From Sphingomonadales bacterium (GTDB lineage Bacteria; Pseudomonadota; Alphaproteobacteria; Sphingomonadales; Sphingomonadaceae): DNA of 64,000 nt. Position 1 is the first letter of the stretch. Every line of letters begins with the position of its first letter. The notes beneath the pieces were generated by a model. It worked only from the letters and a program-made list of their open reading frames with translations, ran no database searches and was not told the DNA's origin. The position numbers were made by a program, and so were the translations under genes. The DNA is taken from the NCBI GenBank assembly GCA_016704425.1, contig JADJAC010000002.1, positions 496,001 through 560,000 on the forward strand. Direction: 5' to 3'. Of this stretch, positions 18,259 to 27,349 are shown in pieces.

Positions 18259-18692
18259 TGACAGCCTGGAGCGAAGGCGGTGCCGGACAGGAGGCGCTCC
18301 CTTACCCCTATTACATCGATATCGTCACGAAGCGCTATTTCGACGGCGTCGACAACAAGGACATGCAAAAGGTTCTCGATTGCTTCACGGAAGATGCAGT
18401 CCTGACCGAAGTCACGTCGAACACCGTCCACACCGGTCGCGATGCCGGCATCAAAGCCATGTTTGCCAAGCTGTTCGCCGATTTTTCGTCAATCTGGCAT
18501 GGCAATTTCGTGCACACCGCCGATCCGCAGTCCAATGCCGTCTGTTCGCAGTTCACAGTGCTGATCACGCCCAATGGTGGTGACGAACTGCGCTATGAAA
18601 ACTGCAACCGCTTCTACCTGAAGGGTGACAAGTTCCATCGCGTCTATGTGTACATGAGCGGAGACAATCTGCTGAAGGAGGGGGACGCCTGA
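18258..18692 (+). CDS. SnoaL/NTF2-like protein
   Basis: The roughly 144-residue protein has the NTF2 cone-fold pattern (KRYFDGVDNKDMQKVLDCF, then HTGRDAGIKAMFAKLF). The family covers isomerases, dehydratases, cyclases and ring-hydroxylating dioxygenase beta subunits. Its ATG overlaps the racemase-like stop (GTGATG), and its own stop overlaps the next gene, so all three are translationally coupled. It is similar to the next protein along its whole length. No catalytic residues can be assigned with confidence. Confidence 0.8.
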   Translation: MTAWSEGGAGQEALPYPYYIDIVTKRYFDGVDNKDMQKVLDCFTEDAVLTEVTSNTVHTGRDAGIKAMFAKLFADFSSIWHGNFVHTADPQSNAVCSQFTVLITPNGGDELRYENCNRFYLKGDKFHRVYVYMSGDNLLKEGDA

Positions 18693-19090
18693 TGCAATAT
18701 GAACCCGGCCTCACACGCGATCAGCTCATTGAACTCGCGACCAAGACCTATTTCGGCAATGTCGACGCCAAGAATCTTGAAGGCGCGCTGGCTTGCTTTC
18801 ATGATGAAGCGCTGTTCTGCGTGCAAACCGCGTTTACGCGGCATGCCGGAAAGGCGGAAATCAAGCGGATGTTCGAAGATTTCTTTGGCGCCTATGCCAA
18901 GATCGTCCACAAGGATTTCACTTGCACGGTCGATGAAAAGAATGGCCGCATCACAGCCGGTTTCGAAGCTGTTCTGACGGGCCATGACGGCAAGGTCACA
19001 CAGCTGTTCAATACGAATTTCTGGCGCATTCGCGATGGCAAGTTTCAGGAAGTGTACGTCTATTTCAGCGGGGAAAACGTCCTCGTCTAA
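18692..19090 (+). CDS. SnoaL/NTF2-like protein, tandem paralogue
   Basis: The 132-residue protein follows the same pattern as its upstream neighbour (KTYFGNVDAKNLEGALACF, KAEIKRMFEDFF, and VYVYFSGENVLV against VYVYMSGDNLLKE). The pair probably arose by tandem duplication and may form a heterodimer. The start overlaps the preceding stop by one base. The next gene, a TonB receptor, begins 24 bases downstream, so uptake and metabolism may be co-transcribed. Confidence 0.8.
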   Translation: MQYEPGLTRDQLIELATKTYFGNVDAKNLEGALACFHDEALFCVQTAFTRHAGKAEIKRMFEDFFGAYAKIVHKDFTCTVDEKNGRITAGFEAVLTGHDGKVTQLFNTNFWRIRDGKFQEVYVYFSGENVLV

Positions 19091-19114
19091 CAAATCCGGT
19101 CAGGGAGTTAAAAA

Positions 19115-21637
19115 ATGAAAACCACAAAGACGATCTTGATGAGTTCAATAGCAGCGCTTGCTGTGACCTCCATTCCCGCTTTGGCGCAGACCGCCGAAAC
19201 GGAAGGCTCGGGCGACGAAATCATCGTCACCGCACGGCGCCAGTCGGAACGACTGATTGATGTTCCCGCGTCTGTGTCCGTGATCACGGCGCAGGCTCTG
19301 GCCGATACGGGCGCGAAGAACGCTCAGGACTTTACTGCACTGACGCCGGGCGTGACGATCGTGACCGGCACGGCAGAGGCCGGGGACACGCAGATCAACA
19401 TCCGCGGCATCAACGGCGCGCGCGATGCTGAAAGCTCCGTCGCCCTCGTCGTCGATGGGATCCTCAAGACCAATACGGCGCAACTGAACCAGAATCAGGG
19501 TACGCTGCGTCAGATCGAAATCCTGAAAGGTCCGCAGGGCGCTATCTATGGCCGCAATGCAGCGGCAGGCGCCATCGTGATCTCGACCCTGAAGCCGGGC
19601 GACCGCCTGGAAGCCGGCGTGACGGCAAGCTATGCCAACGAAAAGACAATCGAGACCAGCGCCTATGTCGCGACCCCGGTTGGCGACAGTGCCGGCATCG
19701 TGCTGTCAGGCTATTATCGCACAACCGACGGCTTCTATCGCAACATCCTGCTGAACAAGAAGGTTGTCGATGATCAGGAAGTCGGCAGCGTCGACGGCCG
19801 GTTCGTTGCCAGTCTTGGCGACGCGACACAATTGGACGTGAAGGCGCGCTATGCAAAGCTTTCAGGGGCGTCGATCAACTTCAATGCCGCGTTCCACCTG
19901 CCCAACTTTGCAGCAGCCAATCCGGCATTCAACGAAGACGTCGATAACCACCCGTTCCGCTACTACAGCAACATCCGCCCGACCAACGATCAGAAGAGCT
20001 TCGATGCGTCCATCAAGCTCGACCATGATTTCGGTTCGGCGAAGCTGACCACATGGGCGCTCTATTCCGACGTCAAGCAGAGCCTGACCGCCGATGGCAC
20101 CTCGGCAGACTTTGCGCGCTATATCTCGCCCGCACTCGGCGCACCTGCCAACGCAACCAACCTGGCCGTGCAAGCGGCGTGTTTTGCGTCGACGGCAGCC
20201 AATACGGGCTTTGCGGTCAATCCTCCGGGATTTATCGGCGCGATCCCCGTTCCGTTCATCTTTGCCCCGGCAACAGGGTCCACCTTTGGACCGTATAGCC
20301 CGACAACTTGCGATGGCACCCAGTACCAGGTTCGCAACCAGAAGGATTTCAGCGCTGAAATCCGGCTGGCATCGAACGGCAACGGGCCATTGTCCTGGCA
20401 GATTGGCGCCTATTACCTCAACATCAGCCGGTTTGTTGGCGTCAGCCTCGGCGCCGATCTCGGCCAGGGCCTGATCACGGAGCTTTACAATGCGCCGGGA
20501 ACCACCAACCCGACGTCGCAGCTCTATGCCGATCGGTTCAAGACCAATGTCTATGCCGGCTTTGGTTCGATCGACTATGCGCCATCGTCCAAGTTCAAGG
20601 CGGGCCTGGCGCTGCGCTATGATATTGAAGACCGCTCTGTTTCCAATCGGGTGCCCAATGTTCTCGACCCGATCACCGGCGCCAAGATCAATCCGGGTTT
20701 GCCGGCAACCGGCAGCATTCCGGACCAGTCGAAATCCTTCAAGCAGCTGGAGCCCAAGGTCACACTGAGCTTCCGGCCGGACGAGCACACCAATATCTAT
20801 GCCAACTGGGGCATTGGCTTCAAAGCTGGCGGGTTCAACAACTCGGGTTCGTCTGCCACGGTAAACAGCAATTTCAATATCCCGGCGATCGGGGCTGGCG
20901 TTGTGATCAATGACCAGTTCCGCAAGGAGCGCTCAAGTGCCTTTGAAGCTGGCATCAAGGGCTCGCTGTTCGACAACCACCTGACCTTCGACCTTGCGGG
21001 CTATTACACCCGCGTCACCGACATGCAGTTCTTCGAATTCTTTGTCGGCAGCTTTGGCCTGCTGCGCGTCGTCTCCAACATCGACAAGGTTGATGTGAAG
21101 GGCGTCGAACTCAACGCCACGGCCAAAATCGTGCAGGGTGTCTCATTGTTCGGCTCGGTCAACGTCACGGACAGCGAAATCAAGAAGAATGCATCGCGTC
21201 CCTATACGGTTGGCAACAAGTCGCCCTACACTGCCGACTACACAATCAATGTCGGCGGCCAGGTCGAGGTACCGTTCACCGACGCTCTCAAGTTCAAGCT
21301 GCGGGGTGACTATCGTGTCACTGGACCGACCTATTTCCACACCGTCCAGGACCAGACCCGGCCGACTTTGTTCAGCCAACTCCTGCCCATCTCCGCGCTC
21401 GCGCTTCCCGCATTTGTCGGGAACGCAAACTATAGCGTGGCAAAGCGCAATGCCTATGGTGTCGTGAACCTGCGTGCCGGAATTGAGGGTGACAATTGGC
21501 ACATCACCGCATTCGCCAACAATCTGTTCGACAAGAAATATATCAACGAAGCGATCCCGGCGATCGAGTTCGGCGGTTCCTTCATCTCGCCGGGCGCACG
21601 TCGTCTGGCGGGTGTCGAAGTCGGATATAAATTCTAG
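19115..21637 (+). CDS. TonB-dependent outer-membrane receptor
   Basis: The 840-residue protein has a signal peptide (MKTTKTILMSSIAALAVTSI, cleaved after ALAQ), the plug start DEIIVTARRQSERLIDVPAS, and 'QIEILKGPQGAIYGRNAAAG', a barrel, and the C-terminal VGYKF. It is expected in the outer membrane as an energy-coupled importer. An AGGGAG ribosome site precedes the ATG. Placement 24 bases after the NTF2-like pair suggests it imports the substrate of the GntR-controlled pathway. A stem-loop follows the stop. Confidence 0.93.
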   Translation: MKTTKTILMSSIAALAVTSIPALAQTAETEGSGDEIIVTARRQSERLIDVPASVSVITAQALADTGAKNAQDFTALTPGVTIVTGTAEAGDTQINIRGINGARDAESSVALVVDGILKTNTAQLNQNQGTLRQIEILKGPQGAIYGRNAAAGAIVISTLKPGDRLEAGVTASYANEKTIETSAYVATPVGDSAGIVLSGYYRTTDGFYRNILLNKKVVDDQEVGSVDGRFVASLGDATQLDVKARYAKLSGASINFNAAFHLPNFAAANPAFNEDVDNHPFRYYSNIRPTNDQKSFDASIKLDHDFGSAKLTTWALYSDVKQSLTADGTSADFARYISPALGAPANATNLAVQAACFASTAANTGFAVNPPGFIGAIPVPFIFAPATGSTFGPYSPTTCDGTQYQVRNQKDFSAEIRLASNGNGPLSWQIGAYYLNISRFVGVSLGADLGQGLITELYNAPGTTNPTSQLYADRFKTNVYAGFGSIDYAPSSKFKAGLALRYDIEDRSVSNRVPNVLDPITGAKINPGLPATGSIPDQSKSFKQLEPKVTLSFRPDEHTNIYANWGIGFKAGGFNNSGSSATVNSNFNIPAIGAGVVINDQFRKERSSAFEAGIKGSLFDNHLTFDLAGYYTRVTDMQFFEFFVGSFGLLRVVSNIDKVDVKGVELNATAKIVQGVSLFGSVNVTDSEIKKNASRPYTVGNKSPYTADYTINVGGQVEVPFTDALKFKLRGDYRVTGPTYFHTVQDQTRPTLFSQLLPISALALPAFVGNANYSVAKRNAYGVVNLRAGIEGDNWHITAFANNLFDKKYINEAIPAIEFGGSFISPGARRLAGVEVGYKF

Positions 21638-21646
21638 CGGTTTATG

Positions 21647-21678
21647 GGTGCCGCTTTCCAGCAATGGGAAGCGGCACC
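21647..21678. terminator. Stem-loop between convergent genes
   Basis: GGTGCCGCTTTCC (21647-21659) pairs with GGGAAGCGGCACC (21666-21678) with one wobble pair around a six-base loop. It lies between the convergent TonB receptor and SDR genes, so it could terminate both. There is no T-rich tail in either direction, which lowers confidence in intrinsic termination. Confidence 0.55.
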
Positions 21679-21691
21679 AGATCCAGCAGCC

Positions 21692-22450
21692 TTAGCGCTC
21701 GGGACGAACAAACAGGCCGTTATCGATCGGAATTTCCACACCGGTCAGAAAACGTGACTCGTCGGAGGCAAGATAGAGCACGGCGTTGGCCACATCTTTC
21801 GGCGCACCTAGTGCTTCCTTGGGCAGCACGCCCTCCGGAACAGGTTCTTCCTTTCCGGCGCGTCCGCTGACAGCCTGCACCATCGGCGTTTCAATGGCAC
21901 CGGGCATCAGCACGTTGCAGCGGATCGGGTATCCCTTCTCCTGGCAATGCATTGCGATCGACTTGGTCATCGAGCGGATCGCCCCCTTGGCTGCGGTGTA
22001 GGCGATGATCGAGCTATAGCCCAAAAGCGAGGCTGCCGAGGCCATGTTGATGATCGATGCCGAATTGGATTTCCTCAACAATGGTATCGCATATTTGCAG
22101 CCGAAGAACGTGCCTTCAACGTGAATGGCCATCTGAAGCCGGAAATTCTCGGTCGAACAGTCCTCGATGCTCTCGAAAATCACATTGCCGGCATTGTTGA
22201 CGAGAATATCGAGCCGCCCATGCCGTTCTTCGATATGGCCAAGAACGCGCTGCCACTGGTCTTCGAAGCGGACGTCGTGCTGCAAGGCCTCCCCGCCAAT
22301 CGCGTCTGCAACGGCCTGCGCCTTTGCGATGTCGATATCGGTGACGATAACCTTGGCGCCCTCTTCGGCAAGGCGAATGCAATCCGCTTTCCCAAGCCCC
22401 ATTGCTCCGCCCGTTACCAATGCAACCTTGCCTTGAACCCGACCTGCCAC
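21692..22450 (-). CDS. Short-chain dehydrogenase/reductase
   Basis: The 252-residue classical SDR has the cofactor motif VTGGAMGLGKAD, an acidic residue after beta-2 (VIVTDIDI), which favours NAD(H), NNAGN, and the active-site YTAAK. The C-terminal part 'FLTGVEIPIDNGLF' is typical. It oxidises an alcohol or reduces a ketone on a soluble substrate. It is transcribed away from the divergent Rieske oxygenase (22601), so it probably dehydrogenates a hydroxylated product made by that enzyme. Confidence 0.92.
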   Translation of the reverse strand: MAGRVQGKVALVTGGAMGLGKADCIRLAEEGAKVIVTDIDIAKAQAVADAIGGEALQHDVRFEDQWQRVLGHIEERHGRLDILVNNAGNVIFESIEDCSTENFRLQMAIHVEGTFFGCKYAIPLLRKSNSASIINMASAASLLGYSSIIAYTAAKGAIRSMTKSIAMHCQEKGYPIRCNVLMPGAIETPMVQAVSGRAGKEEPVPEGVLPKEALGAPKDVANAVLYLASDESRFLTGVEIPIDNGLFVRPER

Positions 22451-22600
22451 GATCCTCTCCCTCTCTGAATTCCAAACACATGACGTCTATCGAAGCTCAA
22501 ATCCGGCCCATACTGTCGAAAGGAAGAGGCATGCCTACCTATTTTGGCAAGCGCAGCCACAGAACCTGCTGTTAGTCTGCGGGAATCTCGGAGAGCAGCA

Positions 22601-23911
22601 ATGGACGCCCAGGAAGTTGATACGCTGAAGGCCATGATGGAATGGGAGGGACGGCGCACGGCTCCTCCACAGGGCTTCCCGTCACTCCCTGACATGCCGG
22701 CTGCACGCTACACAAGCCCCGATTATTTCGCGCTTGAACGCGAACACATCTTCCGGAAAAGCTGGCTCTTTGCCGGGCATATTGATGAAATTCCGGAACC
22801 CGGATGCCATGTCCGCTGGGAGAATGCGGGTGAGCCCCTGATCATCGTGCACGGCATGGATGGCGTCGTCCGCGCCTTCTACAACACCTGCCGTCATCGC
22901 GGAGCGCCGGTCGTGACGGCCGAACGGGGCAAATCGTCGCGTCTCATGTGTGCCTATCATCACTGGACCTACAAGACCGACGGCAGTCTGGCCGGCATTC
23001 CGGAACAGCGCGACTTCATCGACTTCGATCCGAGTTGCCGCGGGCTGATCGCGGTGCGCTGCGAAATGTTCGGCAATTGCATCTTCGTGAATTTTGACGA
23101 CGAGGCGATGTCGCTCCGGGACTGGCTCGGGCCGCTGGCCGACGAGTGGGCCGCATTCGGGTTTGACCGTGTGCGTCTGGCGGCGCGCCATAGTTTTGAG
23201 CTCAACTGCAACTGGAAAGTCGCGATGGAAGCGAACATGGAAGTCTACCATGTTCCCTTCATCCACCCGAATACGGTGGCGCCGCTCGTCGATTCAAGGC
23301 GCAATTTCAACAGCTTCTATGCCAATGGCCATGCCCGCATGCTGGCCCCGGCACCGCCATCGACAGACCGGGAACATGTCCGCGCGATCGAAAGCCCGCC
23401 GGAGTGGCAATCGATCGACACCGTGGGAGAACTGGGTCGCACCTGCACGCAAAGCTACACCCTGTTCCCGAACTGGGTGTCACCGCTGTCCAATTTCTTT
23501 ATTCCTCCGCTGATATTCTGGCCGACGTCTCTCACGACAACGCGGCTTGAGCTCATCACCATGGCGCTCGATTGGGGCGATGGCCCAGTGCCTGACCTGT
23601 GGACTGTGCCGGACGCGACCAGCCCGAATGGGCGGCAAATGAGCCCGATCATCCTTGAGGACACGCAGTTCGGCGAAGCGATCCAGAAATCCATGGCGAG
23701 CCGCGCATTCAAGAGCGTGCCGCTCAGCTACCAGGAAGCGCGCATCTACAGTTTCCACCAGCAGTGCGACCGGATGATCGGTATCGACAATGTTCCCCCG
23801 GACCTGCGCATTGAGCAGGTGCTCGGCACGGAGTGGCGCGCGCCGACCGATCCGCGCGTCGCACAGATGCACAGCGAAGCCAGTGCACCGGCACAACAAT
23901 TGGCTTCTTGA
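22601..23911 (+). CDS. Rieske non-heme iron oxygenase alpha subunit
   Basis: The start at 22601 (MDAQEVDTLKAMMEWEGR) is preferred to a non-ATG codon 57 bases upstream. The Rieske ligands are in NTCRHRG and CAYHHW, where His replaces the usual Gly of CxYHGW but all four cluster ligands are kept. The catalytic iron region is NWKVAMEANMEVYHVPFIH. Length (436 residues) is normal for monooxygenase or dioxygenase alpha subunits. No ferredoxin or reductase gene is adjacent, so electrons must come from partners elsewhere. It sits between a divergent SDR and a TonB receptor, suggesting one import-and-oxidation unit. Confidence 0.9.
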   Translation: MDAQEVDTLKAMMEWEGRRTAPPQGFPSLPDMPAARYTSPDYFALEREHIFRKSWLFAGHIDEIPEPGCHVRWENAGEPLIIVHGMDGVVRAFYNTCRHRGAPVVTAERGKSSRLMCAYHHWTYKTDGSLAGIPEQRDFIDFDPSCRGLIAVRCEMFGNCIFVNFDDEAMSLRDWLGPLADEWAAFGFDRVRLAARHSFELNCNWKVAMEANMEVYHVPFIHPNTVAPLVDSRRNFNSFYANGHARMLAPAPPSTDREHVRAIESPPEWQSIDTVGELGRTCTQSYTLFPNWVSPLSNFFIPPLIFWPTSLTTTRLELITMALDWGDGPVPDLWTVPDATSPNGRQMSPIILEDTQFGEAIQKSMASRAFKSVPLSYQEARIYSFHQQCDRMIGIDNVPPDLRIEQVLGTEWRAPTDPRVAQMHSEASAPAQQLAS

Positions 23912-24101
23912 AGCTTCCCTTACGGAAACAAAGTCTTGACGGCGACATGTGTCATTTTCGCCACACTTCACCCAGTCCCTATCGCTTTTGCTAAATGAGA
24001 AAGCGCGGCAGGCCTCATAGGATCGCACGACGTTAAATAAGGTCATGCCTGAAGCACATAATGCAGGTGGACCTCCAGCGTGTAACTATTTGGGAGGATA
24101 G

Positions 24102-26663
24102 ATGATGACTGCTTTGTTCCACGATTCCATCCGTCGCGCAGGAAGCATGCGCAATTTGCTGTTGGCATCGGTGGGGGCAGCCTCACTGCTTTCGATGCCA
24201 GCCTATGCGCAGACTGCTCCAGCAGACGAGGAAAGCGGCGAAATCTTCGTGACAGCCCGCAAGAATACGGAAGCGCTCCAGGATGTCCCCGTTACGGTGA
24301 CCGCTGTTACAGGCGAGACGCTGGAAAACTTTGGCGCCAATCAGGTGCAGGATGTTGCCGGTCGTGTGCCGACGCTGAATGTTCAGGTCGGTGGCTCTGG
24401 TTCGGGCGGTTCCATTTCACTGCGCGGCGTTGGTTCGTCCGCGATTTCGGCATCGTTTGACTCCGCAGTCGCGTTTGATTTTGACGGCGTCGTCCAAAGC
24501 TCGATGCGCCTCGTTCAGGCCGGCTTCTTCGATGTGAAGCAGATTGACGTGCTGAAAGGCCCGCAATCGCTCTTCTTCGGCAAGAGCGCGTCGGCCGGTG
24601 TGTTCTCGCTTCACTCGGCTGATCCCACGAAAAGCTGGGAAGTCGGCGGCAAGGCATCCTATGAATTCCAGGAACGCGGCTATGTCATCGGCGGCTATCT
24701 GTCAGGACCACTCACGGATTCGCTCGGCATTCGCATTGCCGCGCAATACAATGATGTTTCGCGGTACAATCAGATCCAGCCCGGTGTTGGGACAGTCAAT
24801 CCCAATCGTGGCCTGAAGGATTTTGTCGGTCGCGTGACCTTGGCTTGGGAACCGTCGGATCGGTTCAAGGCCAACCTCAAGCTGAACTACATCACCAATC
24901 GCAACGATGGCGCCTCGCAGTTCCTTGATATTTACTGCGGTTTCAACGGGCGCGCGGATGAGGTCGTCCTGCTCAGCGGCGCAATTGCCATTCCCAACGC
25001 GGCGAATTGCAACAACAAGGACAAGTATTTCGCAATCCCCGATCCGGCGGCATCAGCCACAGGAAAATTCCCGGCTGGTAGCGCCGGTGTCGGACGCTAT
25101 CCTGGCCACCCGTTCGGGCGCACCAACATCTATTTCGGCCGCCTCAAATGGGATCTCGACCTGACGGATACACTGACAATTTCGTCGACCACCGGCTTGA
25201 TGAAGCTGGATTCGATCGATTTCGACAGTTATAGTTATGCAGGTACGGGCCCAGCTTTCAATCCAAACGGGGTTCCCGTCGGAGCAATCGCCCCGGCGCT
25301 GGCTGCGATCAACGGGGTTGGCGTACCGCTGGGCATGGGCTCGAGCGACCCACGCAACAAGACCTACCAATTCTCGCAGGAATACCGCCTCGCCAGCGAT
25401 TTTGAAGGCCCGTTCAACTTCCAGCTGGGCGCGTTCTATGAATATCGCAAGATCGATTTCAACACGTCGCAAATGGGCGTGAACATCTCGATCATTGCCC
25501 CCGATCCAGTCACTGGCAACACTTATGACTGGTACAAGAAGCACCAGACCAAGACCAATACCGTGTCCTTTTTTGGTAGTGCTTCATACGACATTACCGA
25601 ACAGCTGGAATTGTCGGGCGGCTTGCGCTGGACCGATGAGAAGAAGGTCAACACAATCCGGGTGCCTTACGTGCATACCTTCCTTGTCGGCCCGGCCTTC
25701 CTTGCTGGTGGTTTCTACTCCGGCCCGATCCGCTTCAAGGACAGCAATGTCTCTCCGGAGGTTTCGCTGCGTTACAAGGTGACTCCGGACGTCAGCATTT
25801 ATGCGGCCTACAAGACGGGCTTCAAATCAGGCGGCATCGACAACTCGGCGCTGCCATCGAACAGCCTGAGCGCGGCAGCATTGTCGGGTGACTTCAGCTC
25901 GCTGATCTACAAGTCGGAAACGGCCAAGGGTGGCGAAATCGGCGCAAAGATGCAGTTTGCAGACCGGACCTTGACCCTCAACGTCTCAGCGTTCGATTAT
26001 ATCTTCAAGAACCTGCAGCTGCAGAACTTCAACTCGACAACTGTCCAGTTCGTGACCTTCAACGCTTCCGAACTGACCAGCAAGGGTGCCGATCTTGATT
26101 TCGCCTGGAAAACGCCGGTTGAAGGTCTGCGTCTCTCGGGTGGTTTGGCCTATACCGATGCCAAGTTCACGAAAGACCTGATCATCGCTCGCAATCCGGA
26201 TCCGGCATACGGACTTGCCAGCGAAAATCTCAAGGGCAGGAAAGTTTCGCGCGCTCCTAAGTTGGCGGGCAATATTGCCTTTGACTGGACGGCACCGATC
26301 AGTGACGGTCTGTCATTGGGGCTGAACGGAAACATGACCTATTCCGGCTCTTACTGGACGGCCAACAACTCCAACTTCACCATTCAGAATCGTCCGTTCG
26401 GTGACCTCAAGCAGAAGGGCTATGCCACGTTCGACGGCAGCATCTCCATCCAGCATCCGGACAAGAAGTGGAAACTGTCACTTGTGGGCATCAACCTTGC
26501 CAACAAGATCTATGCCCTGAGCAGCGGAACGCGTCCGTTCCTGGCCCCTGCCTCGGGCTATGGTGTGCCCGGTTCCGCGACCTTTGTTCCACGCGGCGAT
26601 GATCTTGCCGTCAACTATAATCGCGGTCGCCAGGTCTTTGTGGAGGCCAGCTTCAAGTTCTGA
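24102..26663 (+). CDS. TonB-dependent outer-membrane receptor
   Basis: The 853-residue protein has a signal region (MRNLLLASVGAASLLSMPAY, cleaved near YAQTAP), a plug start EIFVTARKNTEALQDVPVTV, 'QIDVLKGPQSLFFGKSASAG', and a barrel ending ASFKF. A GGGAGGAT ribosome site precedes the double ATG at 24102. It is followed by a strong intrinsic terminator, so it ends its transcript. It differs in plug sequence (GPQSLFFGKSA) from the other two receptors, suggesting a different ligand. Confidence 0.93.
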   Translation: MMTALFHDSIRRAGSMRNLLLASVGAASLLSMPAYAQTAPADEESGEIFVTARKNTEALQDVPVTVTAVTGETLENFGANQVQDVAGRVPTLNVQVGGSGSGGSISLRGVGSSAISASFDSAVAFDFDGVVQSSMRLVQAGFFDVKQIDVLKGPQSLFFGKSASAGVFSLHSADPTKSWEVGGKASYEFQERGYVIGGYLSGPLTDSLGIRIAAQYNDVSRYNQIQPGVGTVNPNRGLKDFVGRVTLAWEPSDRFKANLKLNYITNRNDGASQFLDIYCGFNGRADEVVLLSGAIAIPNAANCNNKDKYFAIPDPAASATGKFPAGSAGVGRYPGHPFGRTNIYFGRLKWDLDLTDTLTISSTTGLMKLDSIDFDSYSYAGTGPAFNPNGVPVGAIAPALAAINGVGVPLGMGSSDPRNKTYQFSQEYRLASDFEGPFNFQLGAFYEYRKIDFNTSQMGVNISIIAPDPVTGNTYDWYKKHQTKTNTVSFFGSASYDITEQLELSGGLRWTDEKKVNTIRVPYVHTFLVGPAFLAGGFYSGPIRFKDSNVSPEVSLRYKVTPDVSIYAAYKTGFKSGGIDNSALPSNSLSAAALSGDFSSLIYKSETAKGGEIGAKMQFADRTLTLNVSAFDYIFKNLQLQNFNSTTVQFVTFNASELTSKGADLDFAWKTPVEGLRLSGGLAYTDAKFTKDLIIARNPDPAYGLASENLKGRKVSRAPKLAGNIAFDWTAPISDGLSLGLNGNMTYSGSYWTANNSNFTIQNRPFGDLKQKGYATFDGSISIQHPDKKWKLSLVGINLANKIYALSSGTRPFLAPASGYGVPGSATFVPRGDDLAVNYNRGRQVFVEASFKF

Positions 26664-26686
26664 TCCACTGAATTCTACCGAACCTC

Positions 26687-26729
26687 GGGGCATCCGCGAT
26701 CAACAGGATCGCGGGTGCCCCTTTCTTTT
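26687..26729 (+). terminator. Rho-independent terminator after TonB receptor
   Basis: GGGGCATCCGCGATC (26687-26701) pairs with GATCGCGGGTGCCCC (26707-26721) around a five-base loop with a single wobble pair, followed by TTTCTTTT. This is a textbook intrinsic terminator 23 bases after the receptor stop codon. Confidence 0.9.
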
Positions 26730-26777
26730 GAACACCCCGTCGCCCCTGCGCCGGATGACTTATAATCCCTCTTTGTT

Positions 26778-26798
26778 CCTATTTGCTTGACAAATAGG
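26778..26798. repeat. Short inverted repeat overlapping a TTGACA box
   Basis: CCTATTTG (26778-26785) and CAAATAGG (26791-26798) are perfect reverse complements around a five-base spacer. TTGACA spans 26787-26792. The arrangement resembles an operator over a promoter -35 box, but a matching -10 box at the right distance is not clear. Confidence 0.45.
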
Positions 26799-27233
26799 AT
26801 ATATTGTGGAACACACATCCCCGTCACTCGATCGGCGTTTCTAGGTCGCACGGGTCGAGGGGCGGGACTGCTGGACGGGGATTATCCTCTTTCAGCAAAA
26901 GGTCGGCGCGAAAGCGGCAGGCGTCTGCACTCTCCTCAAAAGTGCAGCCACGCGCTCTGCTATCGTTTTGAACCGGTCCGGGCGTCTTTGGAGGGAGCAA
27001 TCCCTTCTTGCAGGCGGGCTTTCGGGCCTTACCCCCCTGCAGGGACGTGCCGGATGAGAAGGCGGTGTTTCGAGACCGGGCGCCGGTTACGCACTCGAAA
27101 CACCTTCCACCGCACAAAGGCAAAACCCGCCGGACGCCCCCCAAGGCTTCCGCTCCGACCGTCCCGCCCCCCGCTCATCGCGGGAAGTCTTCGCGTGCCT
27201 GTTATCCGAGAGCCACGAATCCCCCTTCCTGTA

Positions 27234-27308
27234 CTCCGGACTTGATCCGGAGCCCAAGCTTGAAACGGGTGCGTTGGCGGAGATATGGGCTCCGGATCAA
27301 GTCCGGAG
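27234..27308. repeat. REP-like inverted repeat pair
   Basis: Two 23-base arms (27234-27256 and 27286-27308) are exact reverse complements separated by 29 bases. Each arm is also nearly palindromic itself (CTCCGGACTTGATCCGGAG). Such paired GGACTTGATCC elements are common intergenic repeats in alphaproteobacteria. It lies 41 bases after the stop of the HupE-like gene and may stabilise or end its transcript. Confidence 0.75.
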
Positions 27309-27349
27309 CACAGAATTGGAGGATGACGGACGGGCTGTGAATCAGCGGG

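Larger units (their letters stand above)
26730..27349. other. Intergenic block without a convincing gene
   Basis: No open frame here has a recognisable family. The best candidate is a 106-codon frame on the minus strand (27144 to 26824), rich in Cys, Arg and Pro, with no clear ribosome site. The block holds a TATAAT (26761-26766), an inverted repeat at 26778-26798, a second hairpin (GGTGTTTCGAG at 27064-27074 with CTCGAAACACC at 27094-27104) and a REP-like pair at 27234-27308. It could encode a structured RNA, but nothing proves this. Confidence 0.5.

Noticed and set aside
26787..27245. A 152-codon plus-strand open frame in the intergenic block
   Set aside because: It has a composition-driven Arg/Pro-rich product, no ribosome site, and overlaps hairpins and repeats; no protein family is recognisable.
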